This document shows, piece after piece, positions 1 to 5,078 of a DNA stretch of 5,495 bases. This DNA comes from UMGS1958 sp045542415 (GTDB lineage: Bacteria > Bacillota > Clostridia > UBA1381). The notes beneath the pieces were generated by a model. That model did no database searches and was not told the origin of the DNA. It saw only the letters and a program-made list of their open reading frames with translations. A program made the position numbers and the translations under genes. Location: contig JAZQKZ010000103.1 in assembly GCA_045542415.1 (NCBI GenBank), positions 1 through 5,495 of the forward strand, in the 5' to 3' direction. The number at the start of each line of letters is the position of its first letter. Within the stretch, counting starts at the first letter, position 1.

Positions 1-135
1 CGCATAGGACTCGAGAGCTACGGACTTACCATTACCGAGAATGTGGGTATTGAGATTGCGCCTAACAGCCATAACTCACGCTATCTGCACACCAAAGCAG
101 AGCGCATGGGACATACGTTACACTTTGAAAACTGA
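1..135 (+). CDS. ribBA: GTP cyclohydrolase II, C-terminal end (partial; probably bifunctional RibBA)
   Basis: The frame is open from the first base and ends in TGA at 133-135, giving the last 44 residues of a protein whose start lies outside the window. The tail contains SYGLTITENVGIEI, then PNSHNSRYLHTK and ERMGHTL, which is the typical C-terminus of GTP cyclohydrolase II (YGL.I.E......N..YL.TK..KMGH.L). This enzyme opens GTP to 2,5-diamino-6-ribosylamino-4(3H)-pyrimidinone 5'-phosphate, formate and pyrophosphate, the first step of riboflavin synthesis, in the cytoplasm. In Bacteroidales it is usually fused behind a 3,4-dihydroxy-2-butanone-4-phosphate synthase domain (RibBA). That domain cannot be seen here, so the fused name is an inference. 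The zinc-binding cysteines and the catalytic core lie upstream of the window. The next gene follows in the same direction after 247 bp filled mainly by a tandem repeat, so co-transcription is possible but not shown. Confidence 0.92.
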   Translation, partial: RIGLESYGLTITENVGIEIAPNSHNSRYLHTKAERMGHTLHFEN

Positions 136-140
136 GCCGA

Positions 141-238
141 AGGCGAAGTTTCGACATCACTTGCAGCGATAAGTCACGTGAAGCACCGCACTCGTGGTGC
201 CGCGTGGGTCGCGAAAAGCAAGGGATGTCAAAACGGAA
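141..238. repeat. 98-bp palindromic repeat, copy 1 of a tandem pair
   Basis: This is the first of two head-to-tail copies with a period of exactly 98 bp, starting 6 bp after the ribBA stop. It differs from copy 2 at two positions, A172 versus G270 and G202 versus A300. Each copy is an imperfect long inverted repeat. The outer arms pair GACATC with GATGTC and CTTGC with GCAAG. The inner stem pairs CACGTG and GCACC with GGTGC and CGCGTG. The G202 change turns one A:U pair of the inner stem into G:U in the + strand transcript, and the 172 change falls in an internal loop, so neither breaks the fold. It carries no open frame of note. It resembles REP/MITE-type intergenic palindromes, but the family is not recognised. 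Confidence 0.9.
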
Positions 239-336
239 AGGCGAAGTTTCGACATCACTTGCAGCGATAGGTCACGTGAAGCACCGCACTCGTGGTGCCA
301 CGTGGGTCGCGAAAAGCAAGGGATGTCAAAACGGAA
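239..336. repeat. 98-bp palindromic repeat, copy 2 of a tandem pair
   Basis: This is the second copy, 96 of 98 bases identical to copy 1. The outer arms are 246-262 and 316-332, 17 nt each with two mismatches. The inner stem is formed by CACGTG (273-278) with CACGTG (299-304) and, after a two-base bulge, GCACC (281-285) with GGTGC (294-298), around an 8-nt loop. Transcribed from the ribBA side, the two copies would fold into two successive hairpins in front of the aminotransferase gene. They could act as an attenuator or RNA-stability element, or simply be a repeat insertion. No T-run follows the stems, so they are not classic terminators. Confidence 0.9.
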
Positions 337-382
337 AGGTAATGATAATATAAAAACAAACTATAACTAACAGCAAAATAAA

Positions 383-1576
383 ATGAACAAGCTATCAGAC
401 AGAGTAAACCGGCTGGCGCCGTCGGCAACACTGGCAATGTCACAGAAGAGCCAGGAACTTAAGGCACAAGGCGTGGATGTTATTAACATGAGTGTGGGTG
501 AACCCGACTTCAACACCCCCGACGCAATTAAAGCGGCTGCAAAGCAGGCTATTGACGACAACTGGTCGCGCTATTCTCCAGTACCGGGCTACCCCGCATT
601 GCGAAAGGCAATTGTCGCAAAACTCAAGAACGAGAATGGTCTTGACTTTACCGAGGCACAGATATCTGTGTCAAACGGAGCAAAGCAGGCCGTGTGCAAT
701 GCAATTATGGCACTTGTTAACCCTGGCGACGAGGTTATTGTACCAGCCCCTTACTGGGTAAGCTACCCCGACATGGTTAAGCTTGCCGACGGTACTCCTG
801 TCATCGTAAGCGCAGGCATTGAGCAGAACTTCAAGATTACAGGAGCACAGCTTGAGGCAGCAATAACCCCAAGGACAAAAATGCTCATTCTATGCTCTCC
901 TTCAAACCCGACAGGTTCGGTATATACAAAGGAGGAACTTAAGGAGCTTGCCGATGTCCTTGCAAAATATCCCGGCATTTTTGTTGTTGCTGACGAGATT
1001 TATGAACACATAAGCTACGTGGGCAAGCACGAGAGCATAGCACAGTTCCCTGAGATTAGGGAGCGTGTAATCATAATCAACGGTGTTTCAAAGGCCTATG
1101 CCATGACAGGCTGGCGCATTGGCTACCTTGCTGCTGCCGAGTGGATTGTAAAGGGCTGCAACAAGCTCCAGGGCCAGTATACCAGCGGACCATGCTCGGT
1201 GTCGCAGATGGCGTCGCTTGAGGCATACACCGGTTCACAGGAACCAGTAGAAGAGATGAGAAAGGCATTCCAGCGCCGCCGCGACCTCATTGTAAAGCTA
1301 GCAAAGGAGATTCCTGGACTTGAGGTTAATGTTCCCGAGGGTGCATTCTACCTGTTCCCAAAGTGCAGCTCATTCTATGGCAAGAACTACAACGGAACAG
1401 TTATCAACAACAGCGACGACCTTGCAATGTACCTTCTGACCGAGGCACATGTTGCAGCAGTGGGCGGCACTTCGTTCGGCGCACCTGAGTGCTTCAGAAT
1501 GAGTTATGCTACAAGCGACGAGAATATCATAGAGGCAATACGCCGCATTAAGGAAGCACTTGCCAAGCTCGCGTAA
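383..1576 (+). CDS. aspC: class I pyridoxal-phosphate aminotransferase (aspartate aminotransferase, subgroup Ib-like)
   Basis: A complete 397-residue fold-type I aminotransferase, the normal length for the Ib group. Visible PLP-site residues are N175 in SNPTG, D204 and Y207 in ADEIYEH, K237 in SKAYAMTGWRIGY (the Schiff-base lysine) and R245 in the same block. R372 in ECFRMSYA should bind the substrate alpha-carboxylate. W125 in PAPYWVSY should stack on the cofactor. K101 in SNGAKQAV sits where group Ib enzymes have a lysine that contacts the side-chain carboxylate, which favours acidic substrates. The likely reaction is aspartate + 2-oxoglutarate = oxaloacetate + glutamate in the cytoplasm; some Ib enzymes also transaminate prephenate, which cannot be decided here. 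ATG 383 is preceded by an in-frame TAA at 368-370 and an A-rich leader without Shine-Dalgarno, usual for Bacteroidota. No clear TAnnTTTG box was seen upstream, so transcription may come from ribBA or an atypical promoter. A strong terminator follows 26 bp after the stop. Confidence 0.95.
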   Translation: MNKLSDRVNRLAPSATLAMSQKSQELKAQGVDVINMSVGEPDFNTPDAIKAAAKQAIDDNWSRYSPVPGYPALRKAIVAKLKNENGLDFTEAQISVSNGAKQAVCNAIMALVNPGDEVIVPAPYWVSYPDMVKLADGTPVIVSAGIEQNFKITGAQLEAAITPRTKMLILCSPSNPTGSVYTKEELKELADVLAKYPGIFVVADEIYEHISYVGKHESIAQFPEIRERVIIINGVSKAYAMTGWRIGYLAAAEWIVKGCNKLQGQYTSGPCSVSQMASLEAYTGSQEPVEEMRKAFQRRRDLIVKLAKEIPGLEVNVPEGAFYLFPKCSSFYGKNYNGTVINNSDDLAMYLLTEAHVAAVGGTSFGAPECFRMSYATSDENIIEAIRRIKEALAKLA

Positions 1577-1602
1577 TATATAGCCTACATTTATAACAGT
1601 AT

Positions 1603-1641
1603 AACATACAGGCCGGTGTTAATAACATTGGCCTGTATGTT
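1603..1641 (+). terminator. intrinsic terminator of the aminotransferase gene
   Basis: A perfect 12-bp stem (AACATACAGGCC at 1603-1614 with GGCCTGTATGTT at 1630-1641) encloses a 15-nt loop that can itself fold weakly. It is followed by a T-rich stretch (T through 1644, then ATATAT). It begins 26 bp after the aspC stop codon and is the obvious end of the left transcription unit. The A-rich left flank is weak, so function in the reverse direction is less likely. Confidence 0.88.
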
Positions 1642-1664
1642 TTTATATATAGGATATTTGGGAG

Positions 1665-1672
1665 TAAATTTG
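1665..1672 (+). promoter_or_regulatory. possible Bacteroidota -7 box upstream of the nested palindrome
   Basis: TAAATTTG fits the TAnnTTTG consensus and lies 35 bp before the nested palindrome at 1707-1816. No convincing -33 TTTG was found at the expected distance, and no recognised gene follows directly. It may be a chance match, or the start of a short structured transcript. Confidence 0.2.
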
Positions 1673-1706
1673 AGAAAAGACTACGAGTCGGCCGTTGGTT
1701 CCCTAC

Positions 1707-1816
1707 GGTCAGGATTAAATGTTCGCTGAAAATGATGTCCTGCCCTGCCATGTTGAGCGAAGCGAAACATCTCATCATTGCAGGACTGTCTGCAGTGCGA
1801 ATATGTAATCCTGACC
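1707..1816. repeat. 110-bp nested palindromic element
   Basis: The outer arms are 1707-1726 and 1797-1816, 20 nt each and complementary at 18 positions; the outermost 11 bp, beginning GGTCAGGATTA, are perfect. Inside, GTCCTGC (1737-1743) pairs with GCAGGAC (1780-1786), and ATGTT (1750-1754) pairs with AACAT (1766-1770) around GAGCGAAGCGA. The middle part resembles short palindromes I remember from intergenic DNA of Bacteroidales, but I cannot check this. It shares no obvious sequence with the 98-bp repeats near 141-336. It is more GC-rich than the AT-rich DNA that follows it, as expected for an inserted REP/MITE-like unit. It has no T-run and contains no credible gene. Confidence 0.8.
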
Positions 1817-2248
1817 CAGTCAACTCATGCTGATTACTGTTGATAACCTGTTAAGAACATCATGAAAACTAAAAGAGAAAAAATGTCATTTAAATTTTGT
1901 TTTCTCCAATTTACTGATAAGCCTGAAGCATTATTAAAAGACCAAATTATTATGCCACTTTTTAGCTGCATTTTATCAAGCCGTTTACCAACAGTTATAA
2001 ACATGCTGTAATGACTGTTTTTTTAAAAGGAAGATGTAATTAATAATTGTTGACAACATTACGCAACATAATAATAGACAATAAATTGTCATGTTTATAT
2101 TTTTGAGATAACTTATTTCCTTCTACTAATAAGTCCAAAAGCAAATAAAACACAATTTATTTCTCTACACAATCAACAGGCTTTATTGTTGTTTTTAGTT
2201 TTTTAAATTTCTAAAAAGGAAAAATATAAAATAATAAGCGGTTAGAAA
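1817..2248. other. AT-rich intergenic region with DnaA-box-like repeats (candidate regulatory region or origin)
   Basis: These 432 bp are clearly more AT-rich than the flanking genes and hold no recognised gene. Two adjoining 11-mers, CTGTTGATAAC (1837-1847) and CTGTTAAGAAC (1848-1858), match each other at 9 positions; the first contains TGTTGATAA, one base away from the DnaA-box consensus TGTGGATAA. TTATAAACA (1995-2003) is a weaker match (7 of 9). GGTGGATAA (8 of 9) lies just beyond, at 2249-2257. Small dyads are TGTTGACAACA (2048-2058) and GACAATAAATTGTC (2077-2090, a perfect palindrome around AA). AACAGT (1990-1995) and ACTGTT (2014-2019) form a weak hairpin followed by a T-run. Together these allow a replication origin or a long regulatory region. 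No protein evidence decides it. Confidence 0.35.
1862..2011 (+). CDS. doubtful small reading frame, 49 residues
   Basis: ATG at 1862 opens a frame of 49 codons ending in TAA at 2009-2011. The predicted peptide has a basic N-terminus (MKTKREK) and a more hydrophobic C-terminal half containing two cysteines. A weak hairpin with a 7-T run (1990-2024) overlaps its stop, which could act as a terminator. No TAnnTTTG box was found closely upstream and no family is recognised. In DNA this AT-rich a frame of this length can arise by chance, so it is recorded mainly because nothing else explains this stretch. Confidence 0.15.
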   Translation: MKTKREKMSFKFCFLQFTDKPEALLKDQIIMPLFSCILSSRLPTVINML

Positions 2249-2269
2249 GGTGGATAACACCTATATTTG
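2249..2269 (+). promoter_or_regulatory. promoter of the phosphoesterase gene, with a small dyad
   Basis: TATATTTG (2262-2269) followed by C is a full match to the Bacteroidota -7 box TAnnTTTG. Transcription should then begin near 2275, about 20 nt before ATG 2295. The -33 box is weak (GTTAG at 2241-2245 is the nearest candidate). Immediately upstream, GGTG (2249-2252) and CACC (2258-2261) form a dyad around GATAA, so a regulator could bind between the promoter boxes. The same bases, GGTGGATAA, match the DnaA-box consensus at 8 of 9 positions. Confidence 0.6.
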
Positions 2270-2294
2270 CATGGTTTTTGTAAAACACGGCTTC

Positions 2295-3464
2295 ATGACA
2301 AAGATACTTACAACAATACTTGCACTGGCAATGGTGCTGCTCGATTTCATTGCCTTCAGGCGCCTTAGAAAGGACGGTGCCGGCAAAGCGGTTATATACA
2401 CTTTCTCAGGCACTGTTATACTTTCCTATGTAATAATATTGCTTGTACCGCTTTTCATGTTCGCGTTGATTGACACAGCAAACAACGAGTTCATGATGAA
2501 GTTCTCAATGTCCATTCTCACTGGCTATCTTTTCTTTTCAATATCCCGCATTATGCTCTATGCTTTCTGGCTCCCTACAAGAAGCAAGAAATGGATGTGG
2601 ACAGGCGTTGCGGCCTCATCGCTGCTAATGCTCTTCTTTATGTACAGCGCGTTTGTAACCCGTACCAATTACCAGGTAAAGGAGGTTGAGCTTAAGTTCA
2701 GCAGCCTCCCTGCGGCTTTCGACGGTTACCGTGTGGCATTCATTTCGGATATACATGTAGGGTCAATGTGGAATGCGCCAGCCGAACTTGAAAAGCTTTC
2801 AAACGTGGTTTCTTCAACGAATGCCAATGTTGTACTCTTTGGTGGTGACCTGGTAAACCTGCATTATACAGAGCTCACCCCTGAAATATTATCCATACTT
2901 AAAGAAATAAAAGGCACTGACGGCGTTTTTGCGGTCTTGGGTAACCATGATACCGGTTCCTATGTAAAAGGCTCTACAAAAGAGTTTAGGAGCAAGAATA
3001 TGGACTCTTTGGCCGGGAGTGCTGCTACGGCAGGATGGGTATTCCTAAGGGACAGTACAGCATATATAAGAAGAGGCGGCGATTCAATTGCCATAACAGG
3101 TGTTGACTATTCCGAGAAACTGCTTGAATACAAGCATTCGCTTAATACCATAGACGGTCTTGATGTGAGCGGGATATATAAGGAAGTACCCGATTCGGTT
3201 TTCAACATAACCGTTTCGCACTTGCCGCAGCTTTGGCATTCATTATGCAGTTACAGCGATTTGACACTTTCGGGGCACATACACGCCATGCAGATGAAAG
3301 TCGCAGGTATCTCCCCCGCTGCCCTCATGTACGACGAATGGAGCGGGCTTTACGAACGTGCTGAAGGCAAACTGTATATAAATGACGGAATAGGAAGCGT
3401 AGGCTTCTTTGCCCGAATGGGCGCCCGGCCCGAGGTTACTGTTATTACGCTGAAGAGTAAGTGA
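2295..3464 (+). CDS. membrane-anchored calcineurin-like metallophosphoesterase
   Basis: A 389-residue protein counted from ATG 2295. Hydrophobic segments near residues 4-21, 38-59, 68-92 and 101-121 predict about four membrane helices. The remainder is a calcineurin-like phosphoesterase domain with all family metal-site motifs: D152 and H154 in SDIHVGS, D185 in GGDLV, N217 and H218 in GNHDTG, H309 in VSHLP, and H328 and H330 in SGHIHAM. The C-terminus (GLYE to PEVTVITL) is also typical. The family uses a two-metal centre to cleave phosphomonoesters or diesters; relatives of this layout (YkuE/YaeI, LpxG types) act on lipid or envelope substrates, but the substrate here is unknown. An upstream GTG (2250) and ATG (2271) are in frame, but the -7 box at 2262-2269 would put them before or at the transcript start, so 2295 is preferred. 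The last 24 codons are duplicated at 5221-5295. The gene converges on the hip operon. Confidence 0.9.
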   Translation: MTKILTTILALAMVLLDFIAFRRLRKDGAGKAVIYTFSGTVILSYVIILLVPLFMFALIDTANNEFMMKFSMSILTGYLFFSISRIMLYAFWLPTRSKKWMWTGVAASSLLMLFFMYSAFVTRTNYQVKEVELKFSSLPAAFDGYRVAFISDIHVGSMWNAPAELEKLSNVVSSTNANVVLFGGDLVNLHYTELTPEILSILKEIKGTDGVFAVLGNHDTGSYVKGSTKEFRSKNMDSLAGSAATAGWVFLRDSTAYIRRGGDSIAITGVDYSEKLLEYKHSLNTIDGLDVSGIYKEVPDSVFNITVSHLPQLWHSLCSYSDLTLSGHIHAMQMKVAGISPAALMYDEWSGLYERAEGKLYINDGIGSVGFFARMGARPEVTVITLKSK

Positions 3465-3570
3465 TTTATATAATAGAAAAAGTGTGACTTTTGGTCACAC
3501 TTTTTCTATTCGTTTAATACGTTCCTGAATAAGTGATTTATAATCTGATTTTAGTTTATCATTAAGAAAT
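3390..3570. repeat. left copy of the ~180-bp direct repeat flanking the hip cassette
   Basis: This block matches 5221-5403. It covers the last 24 codons of the phosphoesterase, the bidirectional terminator and the last 24 codons of hipT. Counting from 3391/5222, the copies differ at five positions in the first 29 bases (3397, 3401, 3404, 3416, 3419). In the remaining ~150 bases there is only one substitution (G3521) and a 2-base indel in the terminator loop. Beyond 3570 and 5403 the sequences diverge at once. Confidence 0.93.
3472..3510. terminator. bidirectional terminator between the phosphoesterase and hipT
   Basis: A perfect 17-bp stem (3472-3488 with 3494-3510) closes a 5-nt loop. A-rich and T-rich segments inside the arms provide a run of five U residues in either transcript. 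It lies 8 bp after the phosphoesterase stop. On the - strand it contains the last codons of hipT (RIEKV region) and its TGA at 3495-3497, so one structure ends both convergent units while part of it is coding. The identical stem is kept in the right repeat copy. Confidence 0.88.
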
Positions 3571-4478
3571 GAAGAATCTATTATATCATTCCATTTATGA
3601 CTCCCTGAAATCATTTTATCAATTATCTTTTCCGAAATTTTCTCTGTTATTCCGCTATCAATCATAGCCTGGATAAATGAGCAGCGGTCAAATCCAACAA
3701 TAGCATTATTGTCATCTGTTCCATAACCTACAAGGGGCATTGCAAGTTCATCATCATCGTTAATTCCTGTAAGTTTAACAGCCAACAGGTCATAAGCCGG
3801 AGATAAATGATAACCATCATATCCTTTTTCAATAAGTGAAAAATTCTTGCAATGCATGTCTGAATTTCCTGTCAACCAGGAGAATATCACTATTTCCCAA
3901 AATCTCTGTACATCAAGCATTGGAGCTGATGAATACTTTTTTATTGTTTCGGCAAGCTGAATATATGCTCCACGGTATTTATGTTCAGTAAGTCTGTTGG
4001 TAAGCTGGCACATGTCGAGCATAGAGTATTTCTCCCCTTTCTCGCCTCTATCCATCCTTTTGGTTATATATGCCAGTTCACCGTCATCCATCATTATAAG
4101 CCCATGTGGTGCGGTGGCAATGCCGGATGCCTCGGCAAGTTTCATTGTAAGGTCTTCAAGTTCAGGCATAGAATCATATACTGGACTTTGCGGTTTCAAT
4201 ATGTAGTTACCCCACAAACCTACAATTGTAAGTTTATCGGGTTCATTCTTGCCCCCTCTATTTATATCCAAGGATAGTTTAGGCTGTACACCTGTAACAG
4301 AAGTACTTTGTTCAAGTATATGTAATGCCAGTTCTTCAATATTGTCTCTTGTATAAGGCAATACCGGAGCTTTTGCAGTTCCGAAAAGTTTCTTTGCGCA
4401 TTTTGGATGGTAAAGTCCTTGATTATCATCAATTGGTTTGTAGCAGCAAAGACACCTTTTTACGTTATTTTCATTCAT
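3495..4478 (-). CDS. hipT: HipA-type serine/threonine kinase core, HipT-like toxin
   Basis: From ATG 4478 the protein has 327 residues. It contains the kinase core of HipA but lacks HipA's N-terminal subdomain, which is encoded by the gene before it. Visible motifs are the Gly-rich loop S60-V-T-G-V-Q-P-K-L-S, the likely ATP-binding K95 in YILKP, the catalytic loop G204-N-S-D207-M-H-C-K-N212, and the metal-binding D230 in SPAYDL. Known HipA/HipT kinases phosphorylate aminoacyl-tRNA synthetases (GltX or TrpS) and stop growth; the target here is unknown. The N-terminus has C9, C11, C12, H24 and C27 (CLCC then HPKC), a possible small metal-binding knuckle. The preferred ATG overlaps the hipS stop in ATGAATGA (8 bp), implying translational coupling; a GTG at 4490 would add only four residues. 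All catalytic residues are present, so the toxin appears intact. Its last 24 codons recur in the right repeat. Confidence 0.9.
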   Translation of the reverse strand: MNENNVKRCLCCYKPIDDNQGLYHPKCAKKLFGTAKAPVLPYTRDNIEELALHILEQSTSVTGVQPKLSLDINRGGKNEPDKLTIVGLWGNYILKPQSPVYDSMPELEDLTMKLAEASGIATAPHGLIMMDDGELAYITKRMDRGEKGEKYSMLDMCQLTNRLTEHKYRGAYIQLAETIKKYSSAPMLDVQRFWEIVIFSWLTGNSDMHCKNFSLIEKGYDGYHLSPAYDLLAVKLTGINDDDELAMPLVGYGTDDNNAIVGFDRCSFIQAMIDSGITEKISEKIIDKMISGSHKWNDIIDSSFLNDKLKSDYKSLIQERIKRIEKV

Positions 4479-4788
4479 AATTCCGTACACTAATATTACC
4501 GATACAATCTTTACAACACATCAGTAACAGACTCATTCTGTCTCGTGGGTTAATCTTCCAGTTCTTGTCTACAATATCAAGCAACCAACCTTCGGGAATA
4601 AGACCGTCAAAAACAGGAAACATAAACTCCTTCACATATTCTTCATCCTGTAATGGCATTGTGGGGCACAGAGGTTTTGCTGTATTTGATTTCATGTATT
4701 CCGAATCATATACAAAGTGGTAGCCATTTTGGTCCTCAGTCAATACTCCTGCAAAAGTACCATCAATATATATTTTAGCTCTTTTCAT
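4471..4788 (-). CDS. hipS: HipA N-terminal-subdomain protein, HipS-like antitoxin
   Basis: 105 residues corresponding to the N-terminal subdomain of HipA (Couple_hipA family) as a separate protein. The family pattern is clear: KIYIDGTFAGVLTED, GYHFVYDSEY, TMPLQ, then FPVFDGLIPEGWLLDIV and NPRDRMSLLLMCCKDCIGNISV. Together HipS and HipT add up to 432 residues, close to the 440 of E. coli K-12 HipA, so the fold is split rather than truncated. In the characterised E. coli hipBST system this small protein, not HipB, is the antitoxin, and it inhibits the kinase by inserting a tryptophan into the active site; W68 in PEGW is the candidate here by analogy. It starts at ATG 4788, 13 bp after the hipB stop, and its TGA (4473-4471) is overlapped by the hipT start. 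Codon and base use is AT-rich like the rest of the operon and unlike aspC. Confidence 0.9.
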   Translation of the reverse strand: MKRAKIYIDGTFAGVLTEDQNGYHFVYDSEYMKSNTAKPLCPTMPLQDEEYVKEFMFPVFDGLIPEGWLLDIVDKNWKINPRDRMSLLLMCCKDCIGNISVRNYE

Positions 4789-4801
4789 TTCTAATATTCA
4801 T

Positions 4802-5002
4802 TTATAAGCTATTAATTTTTGCAGGTTTCAGTGTCTCGCCAAAAAGAGCCAGTACAAGATTAACCTTATCCAATTGTACTGTAGTCTTGCCACGCTCCAG
4901 TTCTCTTATGAAACGCACTCCCACTCCACTCCTCTCGGCCAGTTCAATTTGTGTAAGATTATAAAGTTTTCTCTTTTCGCGTATGTATTTTCCCAAGTTC
5001 AT
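4802..5002 (-). CDS. hipB: Xre-family HTH regulator, HipB-like
   Basis: A 66-residue protein consisting almost only of a helix-turn-helix of the Cro/C1 (Xre) type. It opens with LGKYIREKRKLYNLTQIELAERSGVGVRFIRELERGK (residues 3-39, quoted as the motif core TQIELAERSGVG plus FIRELERG), the usual helices 1 to 4, followed by a short tail with ETLKP typical of HipB-like proteins. It is the first gene of the operon, 13 bp before hipS. By analogy with HipB it should dimerise, bind the two CCCGTACGGG palindromes upstream and repress its own operon, probably with HipS and HipT as partners. It is shorter than many HipB proteins, with almost nothing after the DNA-binding domain. ATG 5002 begins 15 bp beyond the proximal palindrome, and the protein starts directly with helix 1. 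Confidence 0.88.
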   Translation of the reverse strand: MNLGKYIREKRKLYNLTQIELAERSGVGVRFIRELERGKTTVQLDKVNLVLALFGETLKPAKINSL

Positions 5003-5017
5003 AATACAGTTTTTTAT

Positions 5018-5043
5018 AAAATAATCCCGTACGGGATTATTTT
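5018..5043. promoter_or_regulatory. operator O1: perfect 26-bp palindrome upstream of hipB
   Basis: The two halves are exact reverse complements over 13 bp each, centred between 5030 and 5031, with core AATCCCGTACGGGATT. The TCC/GGA half-sites resemble the E. coli HipB operator (TATCC...GGATA), with a shorter spacer of 6 instead of 8. It lies in the probable 5' untranslated leader of hipB, 15 bp before the start codon. It could block transcription when bound, or fold as a hairpin in the RNA. Confidence 0.82.
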
Positions 5044-5065
5044 TGTAGTAATGTATATAATTTCA

Positions 5066-5077
5066 ACCCGTACGGGT
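5066..5077. promoter_or_regulatory. operator O2: 12-bp palindrome at the hip transcription start
   Basis: ACCCGTACGGGT is a perfect palindrome sharing the 10-bp core CCCGTACGGG with O1. Centres are 41 bp apart, about four helical turns, so both sites face the same side of the DNA. It directly adjoins the predicted -7 box (5079-5086) and covers the position where transcription should start, as expected for autorepression. Confidence 0.8.
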
Positions 5078-5078
5078 A

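Noticed and set aside
141..336. tandem repeats as a CRISPR array
   Set aside because: There are only two near-identical 98-bp units without unique spacers, each a long palindrome, and no cas genes are present.
255..443. 62-codon minus-strand reading frame over the 98-bp repeat and the aspC start
   Set aside because: It exists because of the repeat sequence and has no start signal or recognisable product.
1548..1823. 91-codon reading frame on the minus strand
   Set aside because: It runs across the end of aspC, the terminator and the nested palindrome. Its translation has no family character, and its frame is explained by the palindromic sequence.
3981..4277. plus-strand frames antisense to hipT (98 and 69 codons)
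   Set aside because: Shadows of the hipT coding strand, which has full kinase motifs.
4479..4490. GTG 4490 as the start of hipT
   Set aside because: The ATG at 4478, four codons further in, overlaps the hipS stop in a typical coupled arrangement. The extra residues add no recognised homology.
3495..4788. hipS and hipT as one hipA gene broken by a frameshift
   Set aside because: Each part has its own start, intact motifs and full length for the split family, and the overlap is of a normal start-stop type. Known hipBST operons have the same split. A sequencing error cannot be fully excluded without reads.
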